Shown here: positions 1 through 7,752 of the stretch, in pieces
How positions within the stretch are numbered: position 1 is the stretch's first letter
Layout: each line of letters starts with the position of its first letter
Source: Colivivens sp964537205
Lineage (GTDB): Bacteria; Bacteroidota; Bacteroidia; Bacteroidales; Bacteroidaceae
Reading direction: 5' to 3'
DNA length: 21,323 bases
Assembly: GCA_964537205.1 (NCBI GenBank)
Contig: CAZHZH010000046.1
Location: forward strand, 1 to 21,323
Made by a program: the position numbers and the translations under genes
The notes under the pieces: generated by a model
What the model saw: only the letters and a program-made list of their open reading frames with translations
What the model was told of the DNA's origin: nothing
The model's database searches: none

Positions 1-51
1 GCTCTGGAAATATAGTTGTTATCATCATAACGCTAATGACCGATTTGGGTT

Positions 52-87
52 AAAACAAAGGAGCCTCCAACATTGAAGACTCCTTTG
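52..87 (-). terminator. Rho-independent terminator of the OmpA-family gene
   Basis: CAAAGGAG (56-63) and CTCCTTTG (80-87) form a perfect 8-bp stem. Read on the minus strand, the hairpin lies about 45 bases past the stop codon of the OmpA gene and runs into TTTTA. The plus-strand side is also T-rich (90-102), so it may work in both directions. The first 50 bases of the window hold no gene I can support. Confidence 0.8.
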
Positions 88-130
88 TCTGTTTTTATTT
101 TTAGTATGTCAGCTCACTTTACCGCCGTCA

Positions 131-1297
131 TCACTTCTGGTTTTCCTCAAGGAAGACGCACACGCGATTCCAATCGTTCTCCGGGAATACATCGGATGTA
201 GCTCCAAGTCCTTCGGTCTTCAAACGGTCAGGACTGATCTTGTAAGTATTGACAAGCATATTGTATACAGCCTTTGCACGATTCTCTGAAAGCTTCTGGT
301 TGAGTTCCGCATTACCCTCCGGCGACGCATATCCTCTAATTGTCACCTTGCTTTCAGGATGATTCTTCATATAGGTTGCGATCATCTGTACAGAAGGTTG
401 TTGAGCTTTATTGATCACACTCTTGCCCTGGTCGAAGATAACCACTGGAGCGAGTTGTGTTTGATTAACCACTTCGGTCTTATTCACTATGACAGTCTTG
501 TCTTTGGCCTTCTCTGCCGCCAACTGTGCTTGCAAATCTGCGATTGTCTTGTCCTTTGCTCCAAGTTGCCCGTTGTACTCTGTGCGCATAGCGTTGATGC
601 GTGCGTTCATCTCATCCATTTGAGCCTGTGTGTACTTGTTGTTACACAGTTTGAAACCATGAGTGCCGTTGGAATTCTTCAACTTGTAAGTTACACCGGC
701 TGTCAAATTAAGGTCTGAGCGGTTTACGTTCAGCCTCCATTGATCTGTATTGTACTTGATTGCCGGACGGATGTTGATTTGCCATGCGTCGCACAAGTTA
801 AAGTTGACCGACAATCCGAAGTTGGCCGCAAGGAAGTTCTTTTGTCCGCTTGTCCAGTCAGTGCCATAAATGTGGACCCATCCAAGCCCTGCCTGTGCGA
901 CAACCTCTACAAAGTCTGACTTATCCTTGAATCCATGAATCAAGTTGTTGACATTGATAAGTCCGTTTAAGCCAACGTTTGTGAAATCGAACGCGGTCTT
1001 AGTGCCATAAGCAGAAAGCGGAGTAAAGGCACTCGATTTGTGGTTGCCATTATTTGCGTTGATCCCAGCGTCGGCTGAAATAGAGAAACCAAGTATAGGA
1101 GTAATGTTTTTCCCAACCTCTACACGAACTACAGGCCGCATATCACCAAAAAAGCTCTGACCGATAGTCGGCTCGTAAACACCACCCTGCACACTAAAGA
1201 ACAGGTTGTCGTACAATTTGCTGTTGATTGTGGCGTTCTGTGCGTTTGCAGCCAAGGTAGAGGCCACCATTGTAGCGATAAGTATAAACTTTCTCAT
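131..1297 (-). CDS. OmpA-family outer-membrane porin-like protein
   Basis: This 388-residue protein is probably a major outer-membrane protein that also anchors the membrane to peptidoglycan. A Sec signal peptide spans residues 1-19, with likely cleavage at ANA-Q. A beta-rich region of alternating hydrophobic strands follows (about 25-210) and should form the barrel. A charged linker with coiled-coil character (about 225-268, including DKTIADLQAQLAAEKAKDK) leads to an OmpA C-terminal domain (about 283-388) with the usual VTIRGYASPEGNAELNQKLSENRA core, which in this family binds diaminopimelate-type peptidoglycan. Length and layout match Bacteroidales OmpA proteins. The gene stands alone, divergent from the DUF4230 pair, with its own terminator. 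Family assignment is firm; porin activity and ligand are inferred. Confidence 0.92.
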   Translation of the reverse strand: MRKFILIATMVASTLAANAQNATINSKLYDNLFFSVQGGVYEPTIGQSFFGDMRPVVRVEVGKNITPILGFSISADAGINANNGNHKSSAFTPLSAYGTKTAFDFTNVGLNGLINVNNLIHGFKDKSDFVEVVAQAGLGWVHIYGTDWTSGQKNFLAANFGLSVNFNLCDAWQINIRPAIKYNTDQWRLNVNRSDLNLTAGVTYKLKNSNGTHGFKLCNNKYTQAQMDEMNARINAMRTEYNGQLGAKDKTIADLQAQLAAEKAKDKTVIVNKTEVVNQTQLAPVVIFDQGKSVINKAQQPSVQMIATYMKNHPESKVTIRGYASPEGNAELNQKLSENRAKAVYNMLVNTYKISPDRLKTEGLGATSDVFPENDWNRVCVFLEENQK

Positions 1298-1351
1298 GAT
1301 AATAATTATTTAAATGATAAAACATATAAGTCTTTTCCACTAAACTTGACG

Positions 1352-1359
1352 CAAAAATA
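1352..1359 (-). promoter_or_regulatory. Candidate -7 box for the OmpA-family gene
   Basis: CAAAAATA on the plus strand reads TATTTTTG on the minus strand and matches the Bacteroidota -7 consensus TAnnTTTG. It lies about 55 bases upstream of the OmpA start codon. I see no clear TTG at the -33 position, so confidence is moderate. Confidence 0.45.
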
Positions 1360-1402
1360 CAAAAAAGATAGAAGACCAGACTTCCTCAATCAAACTTTTT
1401 TG

Positions 1403-1410
1403 TACATTTG
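1403..1410 (+). promoter_or_regulatory. Candidate -7 box for the DUF4230 pair
   Basis: TACATTTG matches the Bacteroidota TAnnTTTG box and lies 28 bases upstream of the ATG at 1439. A transcript would start near 1416, leaving a short leader. This supports starting the gene at 1439 rather than at the in-frame TTG at 1346, which lies upstream of the promoter. Confidence 0.6.
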
Positions 1411-1438
1411 CTCCATAAACAACGATACAGACGACATT

Positions 1439-2038
1439 ATGAACATCCGGAAGTTGAATTATACCTTAATTCTGTGTGTCCTTTTCATATTTACGACTTG
1501 TGGAAAGGAATCAGACAAGACCGCTTCCCCGTCAACTATTTTATCCACTATACAACAGGAGGCGGATATTGTTACCACGGAACTTACCATAAAGAAAATT
1601 GCGTACTATGACTCAAGCCTGAGCGAACATATCTCTATAACCGACCCGTCGACTTGGAAATATGGCGATAGAAAATGCATAGTCCCCGTAGAAGTAAAAA
1701 TAAAATACGGGTACGACCTGCGCGAGATGACCCTCGACAATGTGAAAGTGAATGACAGCCTGCGTGTTGTGGAAGTCACACTGCCCAAACCCAAAATAAT
1801 TGATTCAGGATATTCCACGGATATTGATTATTCTAAAGTGGTGAGCATCTCAACTGGCCTGCGCGATCAGATAGGACACGAGACCATTGAGAAAATACGG
1901 AAACAAGCCTATGAATCGGTTATGAAAGAAGACTTTCAGCAGATTGTCGGCTCAGAAATACGCAACAATGCCAGATCAATCATTAATTCACTCGTACAGT
2001 GTCTTGGCTTTGAACGCTGTGAAATCAGGGAGGAATGA
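1439..2038 (+). CDS. DUF4230-family predicted lipoprotein
   Basis: This 199-residue protein starts MNIRKLNYTLILCVLFIFTTCGK, a lipoprotein signal peptide with Cys at the end of a short hydrophobic stretch (TTC, Cys at about residue 21). The rest is soluble: a strand-rich part containing CIVPVEVKIKYGYDLREM and VVEVTLPKPKI, then an alpha-helical C-terminus. This is the usual DUF4230 pattern. The molecular function of DUF4230 is unknown. I chose the start at 1439 because it gives a proper signal peptide and sits just after a -7 box; an in-frame extension to a TTG at 1346 would add 31 unlikely residues. The stop overlaps the next start (ATGA), so the two DUF4230 genes are translationally coupled. 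Confidence 0.85.
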   Translation: MNIRKLNYTLILCVLFIFTTCGKESDKTASPSTILSTIQQEADIVTTELTIKKIAYYDSSLSEHISITDPSTWKYGDRKCIVPVEVKIKYGYDLREMTLDNVKVNDSLRVVEVTLPKPKIIDSGYSTDIDYSKVVSISTGLRDQIGHETIEKIRKQAYESVMKEDFQQIVGSEIRNNARSIINSLVQCLGFERCEIREE

Positions 2039-2679
2039 ATATGGACCAGAGAATCCACAAGATATGCAATTGGTTGTCCAACTTGGTTAAAGGCGTTTCA
2101 CTGCTGACGCTCACGTGTATTCTTGCCATTATTATATTGGTATGCCTTGCCGTGTCAAAGTGTGCAGACAAAGACGGAACCGACGATGAAGTAACATTAC
2201 AAAACACTCCAGCAGAGATTATGAAGGTAATGCCAAAAGGTGAGATGTATGTAGCGACTGCGATAATAGAGGATTATACGACTATGCAACGTACAGAATA
2301 CCACTTAAGCTTATTCCCCGAAAAACACTCATGTGTTCAGATTCTAAGGCAGAAGGTGAGTTTCATAGTAGACCTCGACAAAGTAGAATACACCCCACTC
2401 GACAACCGCACAGTGCAAGTGCGCATACCAAGGCTTGAGTACACAGCATCAACACAGGAATCACCATTCATCTCCGATGACGAGGCTTATTGGAAGGAGA
2501 CGCTGGTATCAAACTACAGCCTGAAACAAAAAGTAGAGTTACAAATACGGTCCCAATTCGATACGACAGAAAACCGCAAAAAAGCCACTCGCTACGCACA
2601 AGAGGCAATAACGCACATACTAAACCAATTAGGACTTGAACCTGTCTTCGTCGGCTGGGATGAGAAGCCAAGAGATTAG
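2035..2679 (+). CDS. DUF4230-family membrane-anchored protein
   Basis: This 214-residue protein has a short N-terminal cytoplasmic segment, one transmembrane helix (about residues 20-42, LLTLTCILAIIILVCLAV) and a soluble domain that should be extracytoplasmic. The domain shares the DUF4230 layout of its upstream neighbour: a strand with a YHLSLFP region, then VSFIVDLDKVEYTPLDN, then VQVRIPRLEYT, then a helical end. The start codon overlaps the previous stop by 4 bases (ATGA). The tandem arrangement of one probable lipoprotein and one single-pass paralogue suggests a duplicated pair acting together at the envelope. Function is unknown. No convincing terminator follows, and the next gene has its own promoter. 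Confidence 0.82.
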   Translation: MNMDQRIHKICNWLSNLVKGVSLLTLTCILAIIILVCLAVSKCADKDGTDDEVTLQNTPAEIMKVMPKGEMYVATAIIEDYTTMQRTEYHLSLFPEKHSCVQILRQKVSFIVDLDKVEYTPLDNRTVQVRIPRLEYTASTQESPFISDDEAYWKETLVSNYSLKQKVELQIRSQFDTTENRKKATRYAQEAITHILNQLGLEPVFVGWDEKPRD

Positions 2680-2843
2680 CGTGTGACGGGTTCAAACGCA
2701 TAACGAGCCATAAACGTCAAAACGCGCCTTTACATCACACCTTTCAAGTCGGGAAGAGTGCCAATTTATCAATAAGCAGCGTATTTGTACTCACAAAAGT
2801 GAATTAATTGCCAATCGGACAATTGCCTTTATGAAGTTTTTTG
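2680..2843 (+). other. Intergenic region with a short direct repeat
   Basis: No gene is visible between the DUF4230 pair and the ior operon. AATTGCC occurs twice (2806-2812 and 2821-2827), 15 bases apart. The second copy overlaps the candidate -33 element of the ior promoter, so the pair could be an operator, but this is weak evidence. No terminator-like hairpin with a T run was seen. Confidence 0.35.
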
Positions 2844-2851
2844 TAACTTTG
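2823..2851 (+). promoter_or_regulatory. Promoter of the ior-paaK operon
   Basis: TTG (2823-2825) and TAACTTTG (2844-2851) are separated by 18 bases and match the Bacteroidota -33/-7 pattern. Transcription would begin near 2857, about 34 bases before the iorA start. Confidence 0.7.
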
Positions 2852-2890
2852 TTCGATTGAAACTTATAAAAGACCTATTATAGTCAACAA

Positions 2891-4501
2891 ATGGAAAAGA
2901 AACTTTTGCTGGGTGACGAAGCCATTGCACTTGGAGCAATCAATGCAGGACTAAGCGGTGTATATGCTTATCCTGGTACTCCAAGCACAGAAATCACCGA
3001 GTATATTCAAAACTCACCGTTAGCCAAGGAAAGAGGCGTACACAGCCGGTGGTGTACGAACGAAAAGACCGCAATGGAAGCGGCTCTTGGTATGAGCTAT
3101 GCGGGAAAACGGGCGTTGGTATGTATGAAACACGTAGGTATGAACGTATGCGCTGACGCATTTGTAAATAGTGCTATCACAGGCACAAACGGAGGACTGG
3201 TCGTACTTGCTGCGGATGACCCGTCGATGCACTCAAGCCAAAACGAGCAAGACAGCCGTTTCTATGCGAAATTTGCCATGATACCAGCATTCGAGCCGAG
3301 CAACCAACAGGAAGCATACAACATGATGGCGGACGCATTCAATATGTCAGAACGACTGAAAGTACCCGTCATGCTCCGTCTTGTAACACGGCTTGCCCAC
3401 TCACGCGCAGCGGTAGAAGTCGGTGACGCAATCCAAGAGAATTCCCTTAACGTATCTGAAGACAAATGGGTGCTACTGCCGGGAATAGCCCGCAGGAAAT
3501 ACATAGAACTAATCGACAAACAGCCATTGATGCTCAATTCTTCCGAGGAATCAATTTACAACAAGCGGCAAGGAACCACTACAAAACAAGGAATCATCGC
3601 CTGCGGCATAGCATACAACTATGTGATGGAAGCATTGGATGGTGATATGGAGAAGCAAGCCATACTGAAAATCTCACAATACCCACTTCCCAAGCAAACG
3701 ATAAAAGACTTTGCAAAATCGTGCGAGTCAATACTCGTAGTCGAAGACGGACAGCCTGTTGTGGAGGAATTGACAGCGGGAATACTTGGAGCGGACTACA
3801 CAATCAAAGGCAGGCTTACAGGCGATTTACCCCGTACGGGCGAACTCACGCCCGACAGTGTCGCCAAAGCATTGGGAAAGGATGCCGGAGCCGTATTTAA
3901 TAATGCTAAGAACTTGGCAGGCAGACCGCCACAGTTGTGCCAGGGTTGCGGACATCGTGATGTATACACCGCGCTGAACAAAGTACTTGAAGAATACCCC
4001 ACTCACCGTGTCTTTGGAGATATAGGTTGTTATACATTGGGAGCCCTGCCTCCATTTGTATCACTTTCGAGCTGCGTAGACATGGGTGCAAGTATAACAA
4101 TGGCAAAAGGTGCGGCCGATGCCGGACTATATCCTTCTATCGCGGTCATTGGCGACTCAACATTCACACATAGCGGTATGACAGGCTTACTCGACGCCGT
4201 TAATGACAAAAGCAATATAGTGGTCATCATAAGCGACAACCTGACGACAGGCATGACAGGAGGTCAAGACAGTGCAGGCACATACAAGTATGAAGCTATC
4301 TGTAAGGCTATCGGAGTCGCCCCTGAACATGTGCGGGTAGTGGTTCCGCTGCCCAAAAACATGCCAGAGATTACGCAAATAATAAAAGAGGAAATTGAAT
4401 ACGACGGAGTGTCAGTAATAATACCGCGCCGTGAGTGCATACAAACACTTGCCCGTCACGCCCGTGAAGCGGCAAAAAAAGCGAAGGAGGGAAAGAAATG
4501 A
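2891..4501 (+). CDS. iorA: Indolepyruvate:ferredoxin oxidoreductase alpha subunit, lacking the C-terminal ferredoxin domain
   Basis: The alpha subunit of the thiamine-diphosphate enzyme that interconverts aryl-2-oxoacids (indolepyruvate, phenylpyruvate, 4-hydroxyphenylpyruvate) plus CoA with aryl-acetyl-CoA plus CO2, using ferredoxin. The N-terminal pyrimidine-binding part carries YPGTPSTEI (about 27-35). The TPP-binding C-terminal part carries LCQGCGHRD (349-357), GDIGCYTLG and the GDS...SDN Mg/TPP signature from about residue 421. The protein has 536 residues. Well-studied archaeal IorA proteins are longer and end in a domain with two [4Fe-4S] clusters. Here the sequence ends in a Lys-rich tail right after the TPP domain, with no CxxCxxC motif. 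The stop overlaps the iorB start (ATGA). This appears natural rather than a frameshift because iorB follows in perfect coupling. Confidence 0.93.
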   Translation: MEKKLLLGDEAIALGAINAGLSGVYAYPGTPSTEITEYIQNSPLAKERGVHSRWCTNEKTAMEAALGMSYAGKRALVCMKHVGMNVCADAFVNSAITGTNGGLVVLAADDPSMHSSQNEQDSRFYAKFAMIPAFEPSNQQEAYNMMADAFNMSERLKVPVMLRLVTRLAHSRAAVEVGDAIQENSLNVSEDKWVLLPGIARRKYIELIDKQPLMLNSSEESIYNKRQGTTTKQGIIACGIAYNYVMEALDGDMEKQAILKISQYPLPKQTIKDFAKSCESILVVEDGQPVVEELTAGILGADYTIKGRLTGDLPRTGELTPDSVAKALGKDAGAVFNNAKNLAGRPPQLCQGCGHRDVYTALNKVLEEYPTHRVFGDIGCYTLGALPPFVSLSSCVDMGASITMAKGAADAGLYPSIAVIGDSTFTHSGMTGLLDAVNDKSNIVVIISDNLTTGMTGGQDSAGTYKYEAICKAIGVAPEHVRVVVPLPKNMPEITQIIKEEIEYDGVSVIIPRRECIQTLARHAREAAKKAKEGKK

Positions 4502-5073
4502 AGAAAGACATAATTTTGTGCGGTGTTGGAGGACAGGGAATCCTTTCAATCGCGACAATCATAGGCGAGGCGGCGACAGAAGCAGACATTTATCTGAAGC
4601 AGGCCGAAGTACACGGTATGAGCCAACGAGGTGGAGACGTTCAAAGCAACTTGCGGCTTTCGACATGTCCGATTTATTCAGATCTCATCCCGTTAGGCAA
4701 GGCAGATGTCATAATAAGCATGGAGCCGATGGAAGCCTTGCGCTATCTGCCATACCTCGCAAAGGATGGAACGATCGTAACAAGCAGCAAGCCATTTATC
4801 AACATACCCAACTACCCGGACATAGACGCTCTGACAGCCGAACTCGACTCAATGCCCAAAGTGGTGAGACTGAATATCGACGACGTGGCAAAAGAAGCAG
4901 GAAACATACGCGGAGCGAACATGGTATTACTTGGAATGGCTGCGCCATACATTGAGATCCTTTCAGTAGAACAGCTCAGGTCAGCTATCGCCGTGATATT
5001 CGCACGCAAGGGCGAGAACGTGGTCAAATCAAACCTCAAGGCATTTGACGCCGGAGTTGCGGCAAACAAATGA
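4498..5073 (+). CDS. iorB: Indolepyruvate:ferredoxin oxidoreductase beta subunit
   Basis: The gamma-type partner subunit of IorA, which completes the 2-oxoacid oxidoreductase. The 191-residue length is normal for IorB. The N-terminus has the diagnostic GVGGQG (9-14). The segment EVHGMSQRGGDVQSNLRLS (about 38-56) is the conserved signature that contacts CoA and the active site in the pyruvate ferredoxin oxidoreductase gamma family. The start overlaps the iorA stop by 4 bases, so equimolar synthesis is likely. A 57-base AT-rich gap follows, with no terminator or clear promoter, so the next ligase gene is probably in the same transcript. Confidence 0.93.
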   Translation: MKKDIILCGVGGQGILSIATIIGEAATEADIYLKQAEVHGMSQRGGDVQSNLRLSTCPIYSDLIPLGKADVIISMEPMEALRYLPYLAKDGTIVTSSKPFINIPNYPDIDALTAELDSMPKVVRLNIDDVAKEAGNIRGANMVLLGMAAPYIEILSVEQLRSAIAVIFARKGENVVKSNLKAFDAGVAANK

Positions 5074-5130
5074 TCACATACCATATTAATATAATAAGTA
5101 CTGATAACTATACAAAAACAAAACACTATA

Positions 5131-6438
5131 ATGATTTTAAACCCAAAGATGGAGTGCATGTCACGTGAGGACATGACAAAGCTTCAAACAGAGCGCCTCC
5201 AACAAACTGTCAAAACATGCTATGAGAAAGTACCTTTCTACAGGAAAAAGATGGATGCCCGCGGTGTGAAGCCCGAAGACATCAAAAGTATAAAAGACAT
5301 ATCAAAATTACCATTCACTACAAAGCACGACTTGCGTGATGAATACCCCTTTGGACTGCAAGCGGTTCCGATGACCGAAGTACGCAGAATACACGCCTCT
5401 TCGGGTACCACAGGAAAACCTGTAGTGGCTACTTATACAGACAAAGACCTTGAATGTTGGGCTGAAGGCGCGGCAAGAGTGTTGGCCGCAGGCGGCACTG
5501 GACCAGGCGACATAGTCCAGGTATCATACGGCTACGGATTGTTTACAGGCGGACTTGGAGCCCACGATGCGGCAAAACGGCTTGGAGCCGTCCAATTGCC
5601 AACATCGGCAGGCAACTCTGAAAAACAAATAATGCTTATGCAGGACTTTGGGTCTGCAGTTCTTTGCTGCACCCCTTCCTATGCACTCCATTTGGCTGAA
5701 TGCATAGAAAAGAGCGACAAGGTTCATCTACAAAACCTGAAGCTGCGGGCAGGCTTTTTTGGAGCTGAGCCATGGACTGAGGGAATGCGGAAGGAACTAC
5801 AGGAAAAGCTCGGCATCAAAGCTTACGACATATATGGATTGACGGAGATGTCTGGTCCGGGTGTTGGCGGTGAATGCGAATGCCAAGACGGCACACACCT
5901 TTGGGAAGACATGTGGTTCCCAGAGATCATCAATCCAGACACTCTCGAACCATGCGAACCAGGAGAATTTGGGGAACTGGTATTCACAACCCTCTGCAAA
6001 GAAGCAATGCCTATTCTTAGATACCGCACCCGTGACCTCACGCGACTTATCTACGAACCATGCAAGTGCGGACGTACAGCGGTGCGCATGGATCGTATTC
6101 TCGGACGCTCAGATGACATGCTCATCGTGCGCGGAGTCAATGTATTCCCTTCACAGATCGAAACGGTACTCACAGAGTTCCCTGTATTCTCCCCGCAATA
6201 CTTTATTACCATTGACCGCAAGGACAACGAAGATATGTTCGACCTCGACGTGGAACTCCGTGAAGAGTACTTTTCCCCTAACCCGGCAAAGCAGATGCCT
6301 TTCATCAAGCCTCTCTACGACAGAATCGTCAGCTTGGTTGGCATCAAGCCAAACATCCACATATTGCCTCCAGGTACCATACAAAGGTCGATAGGAAAGG
6401 CAAAACACGTAAACGACAAACGAAAATTCCAAAACTAA
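5131..6438 (+). CDS. paaK: Phenylacetate-CoA ligase, copy 1
   Basis: An adenylate-forming enzyme of 435 residues that activates an arylacetate (phenylacetate, or indole- or hydroxyphenylacetate) to its CoA thioester with ATP. The ATP P-loop is SSGTTGKP (90-97). The adenylate motif YGLTEMSGPG starts at 235, YRTRDLTR follows, the hinge GRSDDMLIVRGVNVFP starts at 325, and the C-terminal catalytic lysine candidate lies in IGKAKHV (K423 or K425). Cys/His pairs (ECECQDGTH and CKCG) look like the structural zinc site seen in some family members. Lying directly after iorAB, it could feed aryl-acetyl-CoA to IorAB or release free acid from it. The stop overlaps the next start by 1 base (TAATG). Substrate is inferred. 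Confidence 0.9.
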   Translation: MILNPKMECMSREDMTKLQTERLQQTVKTCYEKVPFYRKKMDARGVKPEDIKSIKDISKLPFTTKHDLRDEYPFGLQAVPMTEVRRIHASSGTTGKPVVATYTDKDLECWAEGAARVLAAGGTGPGDIVQVSYGYGLFTGGLGAHDAAKRLGAVQLPTSAGNSEKQIMLMQDFGSAVLCCTPSYALHLAECIEKSDKVHLQNLKLRAGFFGAEPWTEGMRKELQEKLGIKAYDIYGLTEMSGPGVGGECECQDGTHLWEDMWFPEIINPDTLEPCEPGEFGELVFTTLCKEAMPILRYRTRDLTRLIYEPCKCGRTAVRMDRILGRSDDMLIVRGVNVFPSQIETVLTEFPVFSPQYFITIDRKDNEDMFDLDVELREEYFSPNPAKQMPFIKPLYDRIVSLVGIKPNIHILPPGTIQRSIGKAKHVNDKRKFQN

Positions 6439-7745
6439 TGAGAATATTCAGCGAAGATTTGGTTGCAGAGGCTGTAAAAGAAAATAATGTGGCAGACCTC
6501 AGCCACGCCACCATCGGAGAGACTCTATTGGTTGCACAATACTTGGAAAAGAAGACTGGAATACCTTTCATCAGAATGGACCAAGGCTCACCAGGGCTGC
6601 CTATAAACAAATATGGTGTAGAGGCTGAAAAGCGCGCCCTTGACAGCGGCATAGGATCGCAATATCCGGCTGCGGCAGGCATACCGGAACTGAAAGAAGC
6701 CGCAAGCGAGTTTGTCAAGGCATTCATCAACATTGACATAAGTCCGCGCGCATGCATTCCGACGGTAGGAAGCGTAGCGGGATCTTTCGGAGGATTTATC
6801 GCCTGCTGCCAAAGAGACACGACGAAAGACAAAGTTCTGTTTATCGACCCTGGATTTCCAATCCAGAAATCACAACTTCGCATACTCGGCATCAGTTGGA
6901 AGGAATTTGACATTTACAGCTATCGCGGCGACAAGCTCAAGGCGAAACTGGAGGAGGAACTGAAGGACGATGACATAGCCGCGATAATTTACTCAAACCC
7001 AAACAACCCCGCATGGATCAGTCTGGAAGAGGACGAGTTGAAGGCGATTGGCGAACTTGCAACCAAGCACGATGTAATTGTGATGGAAGACCTTGCGTAT
7101 TTCGCAATGGACAATCGCAGAGACCTCTCACACCCATACCAACCTCCATACGTCAGGACTGTGGCGCGCTACACTGATAATTATTTCATAATGCTCAGTA
7201 GTAGTAAAATCTTCTCATACGCAGGTCAGCGCATGGCACTTGCCTGCATTTCCGACAAACTGTTTGACCGCCAATTTCCCGCCCTTGCCGAACGCTACCA
7301 TGATACCGGAGTGTTTGGTCCTACATTCATCGCAAGCATACAATACATGATTACAAGTGGTTGTACTGCAACCACACAATACGGCTATGCGGAAATGCTT
7401 CGACTCTCATGCGAAGGCAAGATCAATTTCGTGGAAGACACCAAGGAATACGCGGTCAGAGCCAAGAAGATGAAGCAGATATTCTTGAAGCATGGTTTCA
7501 CAATCACATACCCAAGAGACGTTACAGAAGAAATAGGCGACGGCTTCTTCTTCTCACTCTCCTACCCCGGCTTGTCGGGAGGCGAACTTGCAAAAGAATT
7601 AATATACTACGGAGTATCGAGCATCAACCTCGATACAACCGGATCACTTGAACCAGGAGTAAGAGCATGTACAAGCCGTATGCGCGACGACCTGTATGAT
7701 GTTCTCGATGAACGGATGGAACAATTCAACCACGACCACAAATAA
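6438..7745 (+). CDS. PLP-dependent aminotransferase (class I/II), probably for aromatic amino acids
   Basis: A fold-type I aminotransferase of 435 residues. The PLP Schiff-base lysine is K257 in SSSKIFSYAGQRMAL. The cofactor-binding elements are SNPNNPAW (family NPNNPTG) and DLAYFAMD upstream, where the Asp contacts the pyridine nitrogen. The C-terminal substrate-carboxylate Arg is likely in GVRACTSRMRDD. In this operon it would interconvert aromatic amino acids with the arylpyruvates handled by IorAB. It is not closely related to the aminotransferase in the Phe/Tyr operon at 15743. The amino donor cannot be read from sequence, but the omega-amidase-like gene downstream hints at glutamine. 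It overlaps the ligase stop by 1 base and ends 7 bases before the second ligase. Confidence 0.85.
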   Translation: MRIFSEDLVAEAVKENNVADLSHATIGETLLVAQYLEKKTGIPFIRMDQGSPGLPINKYGVEAEKRALDSGIGSQYPAAAGIPELKEAASEFVKAFINIDISPRACIPTVGSVAGSFGGFIACCQRDTTKDKVLFIDPGFPIQKSQLRILGISWKEFDIYSYRGDKLKAKLEEELKDDDIAAIIYSNPNNPAWISLEEDELKAIGELATKHDVIVMEDLAYFAMDNRRDLSHPYQPPYVRTVARYTDNYFIMLSSSKIFSYAGQRMALACISDKLFDRQFPALAERYHDTGVFGPTFIASIQYMITSGCTATTQYGYAEMLRLSCEGKINFVEDTKEYAVRAKKMKQIFLKHGFTITYPRDVTEEIGDGFFFSLSYPGLSGGELAKELIYYGVSSINLDTTGSLEPGVRACTSRMRDDLYDVLDERMEQFNHDHK

Positions 7746-7752
7746 ATTGACG

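Noticed and set aside
359..718. 119-codon plus-strand ORF inside the OmpA-family gene
   Set aside because: It lies fully antisense to a gene with signal peptide and OmpA domain. Its product is Cys/Leu/His-rich with no recognisable domain, which is typical of a shadow frame.
1346..1438. Upstream extension of the first DUF4230 gene from a TTG
   Set aside because: It would place the start before the -7 box and bury the lipoprotein signal peptide inside the protein.
4431..4955. 174-codon plus-strand ORF overlapping the end of iorA and most of iorB
   Set aside because: Its product is Arg/His-rich and low in hydrophobic residues, and it runs out of frame through two well-conserved genes.
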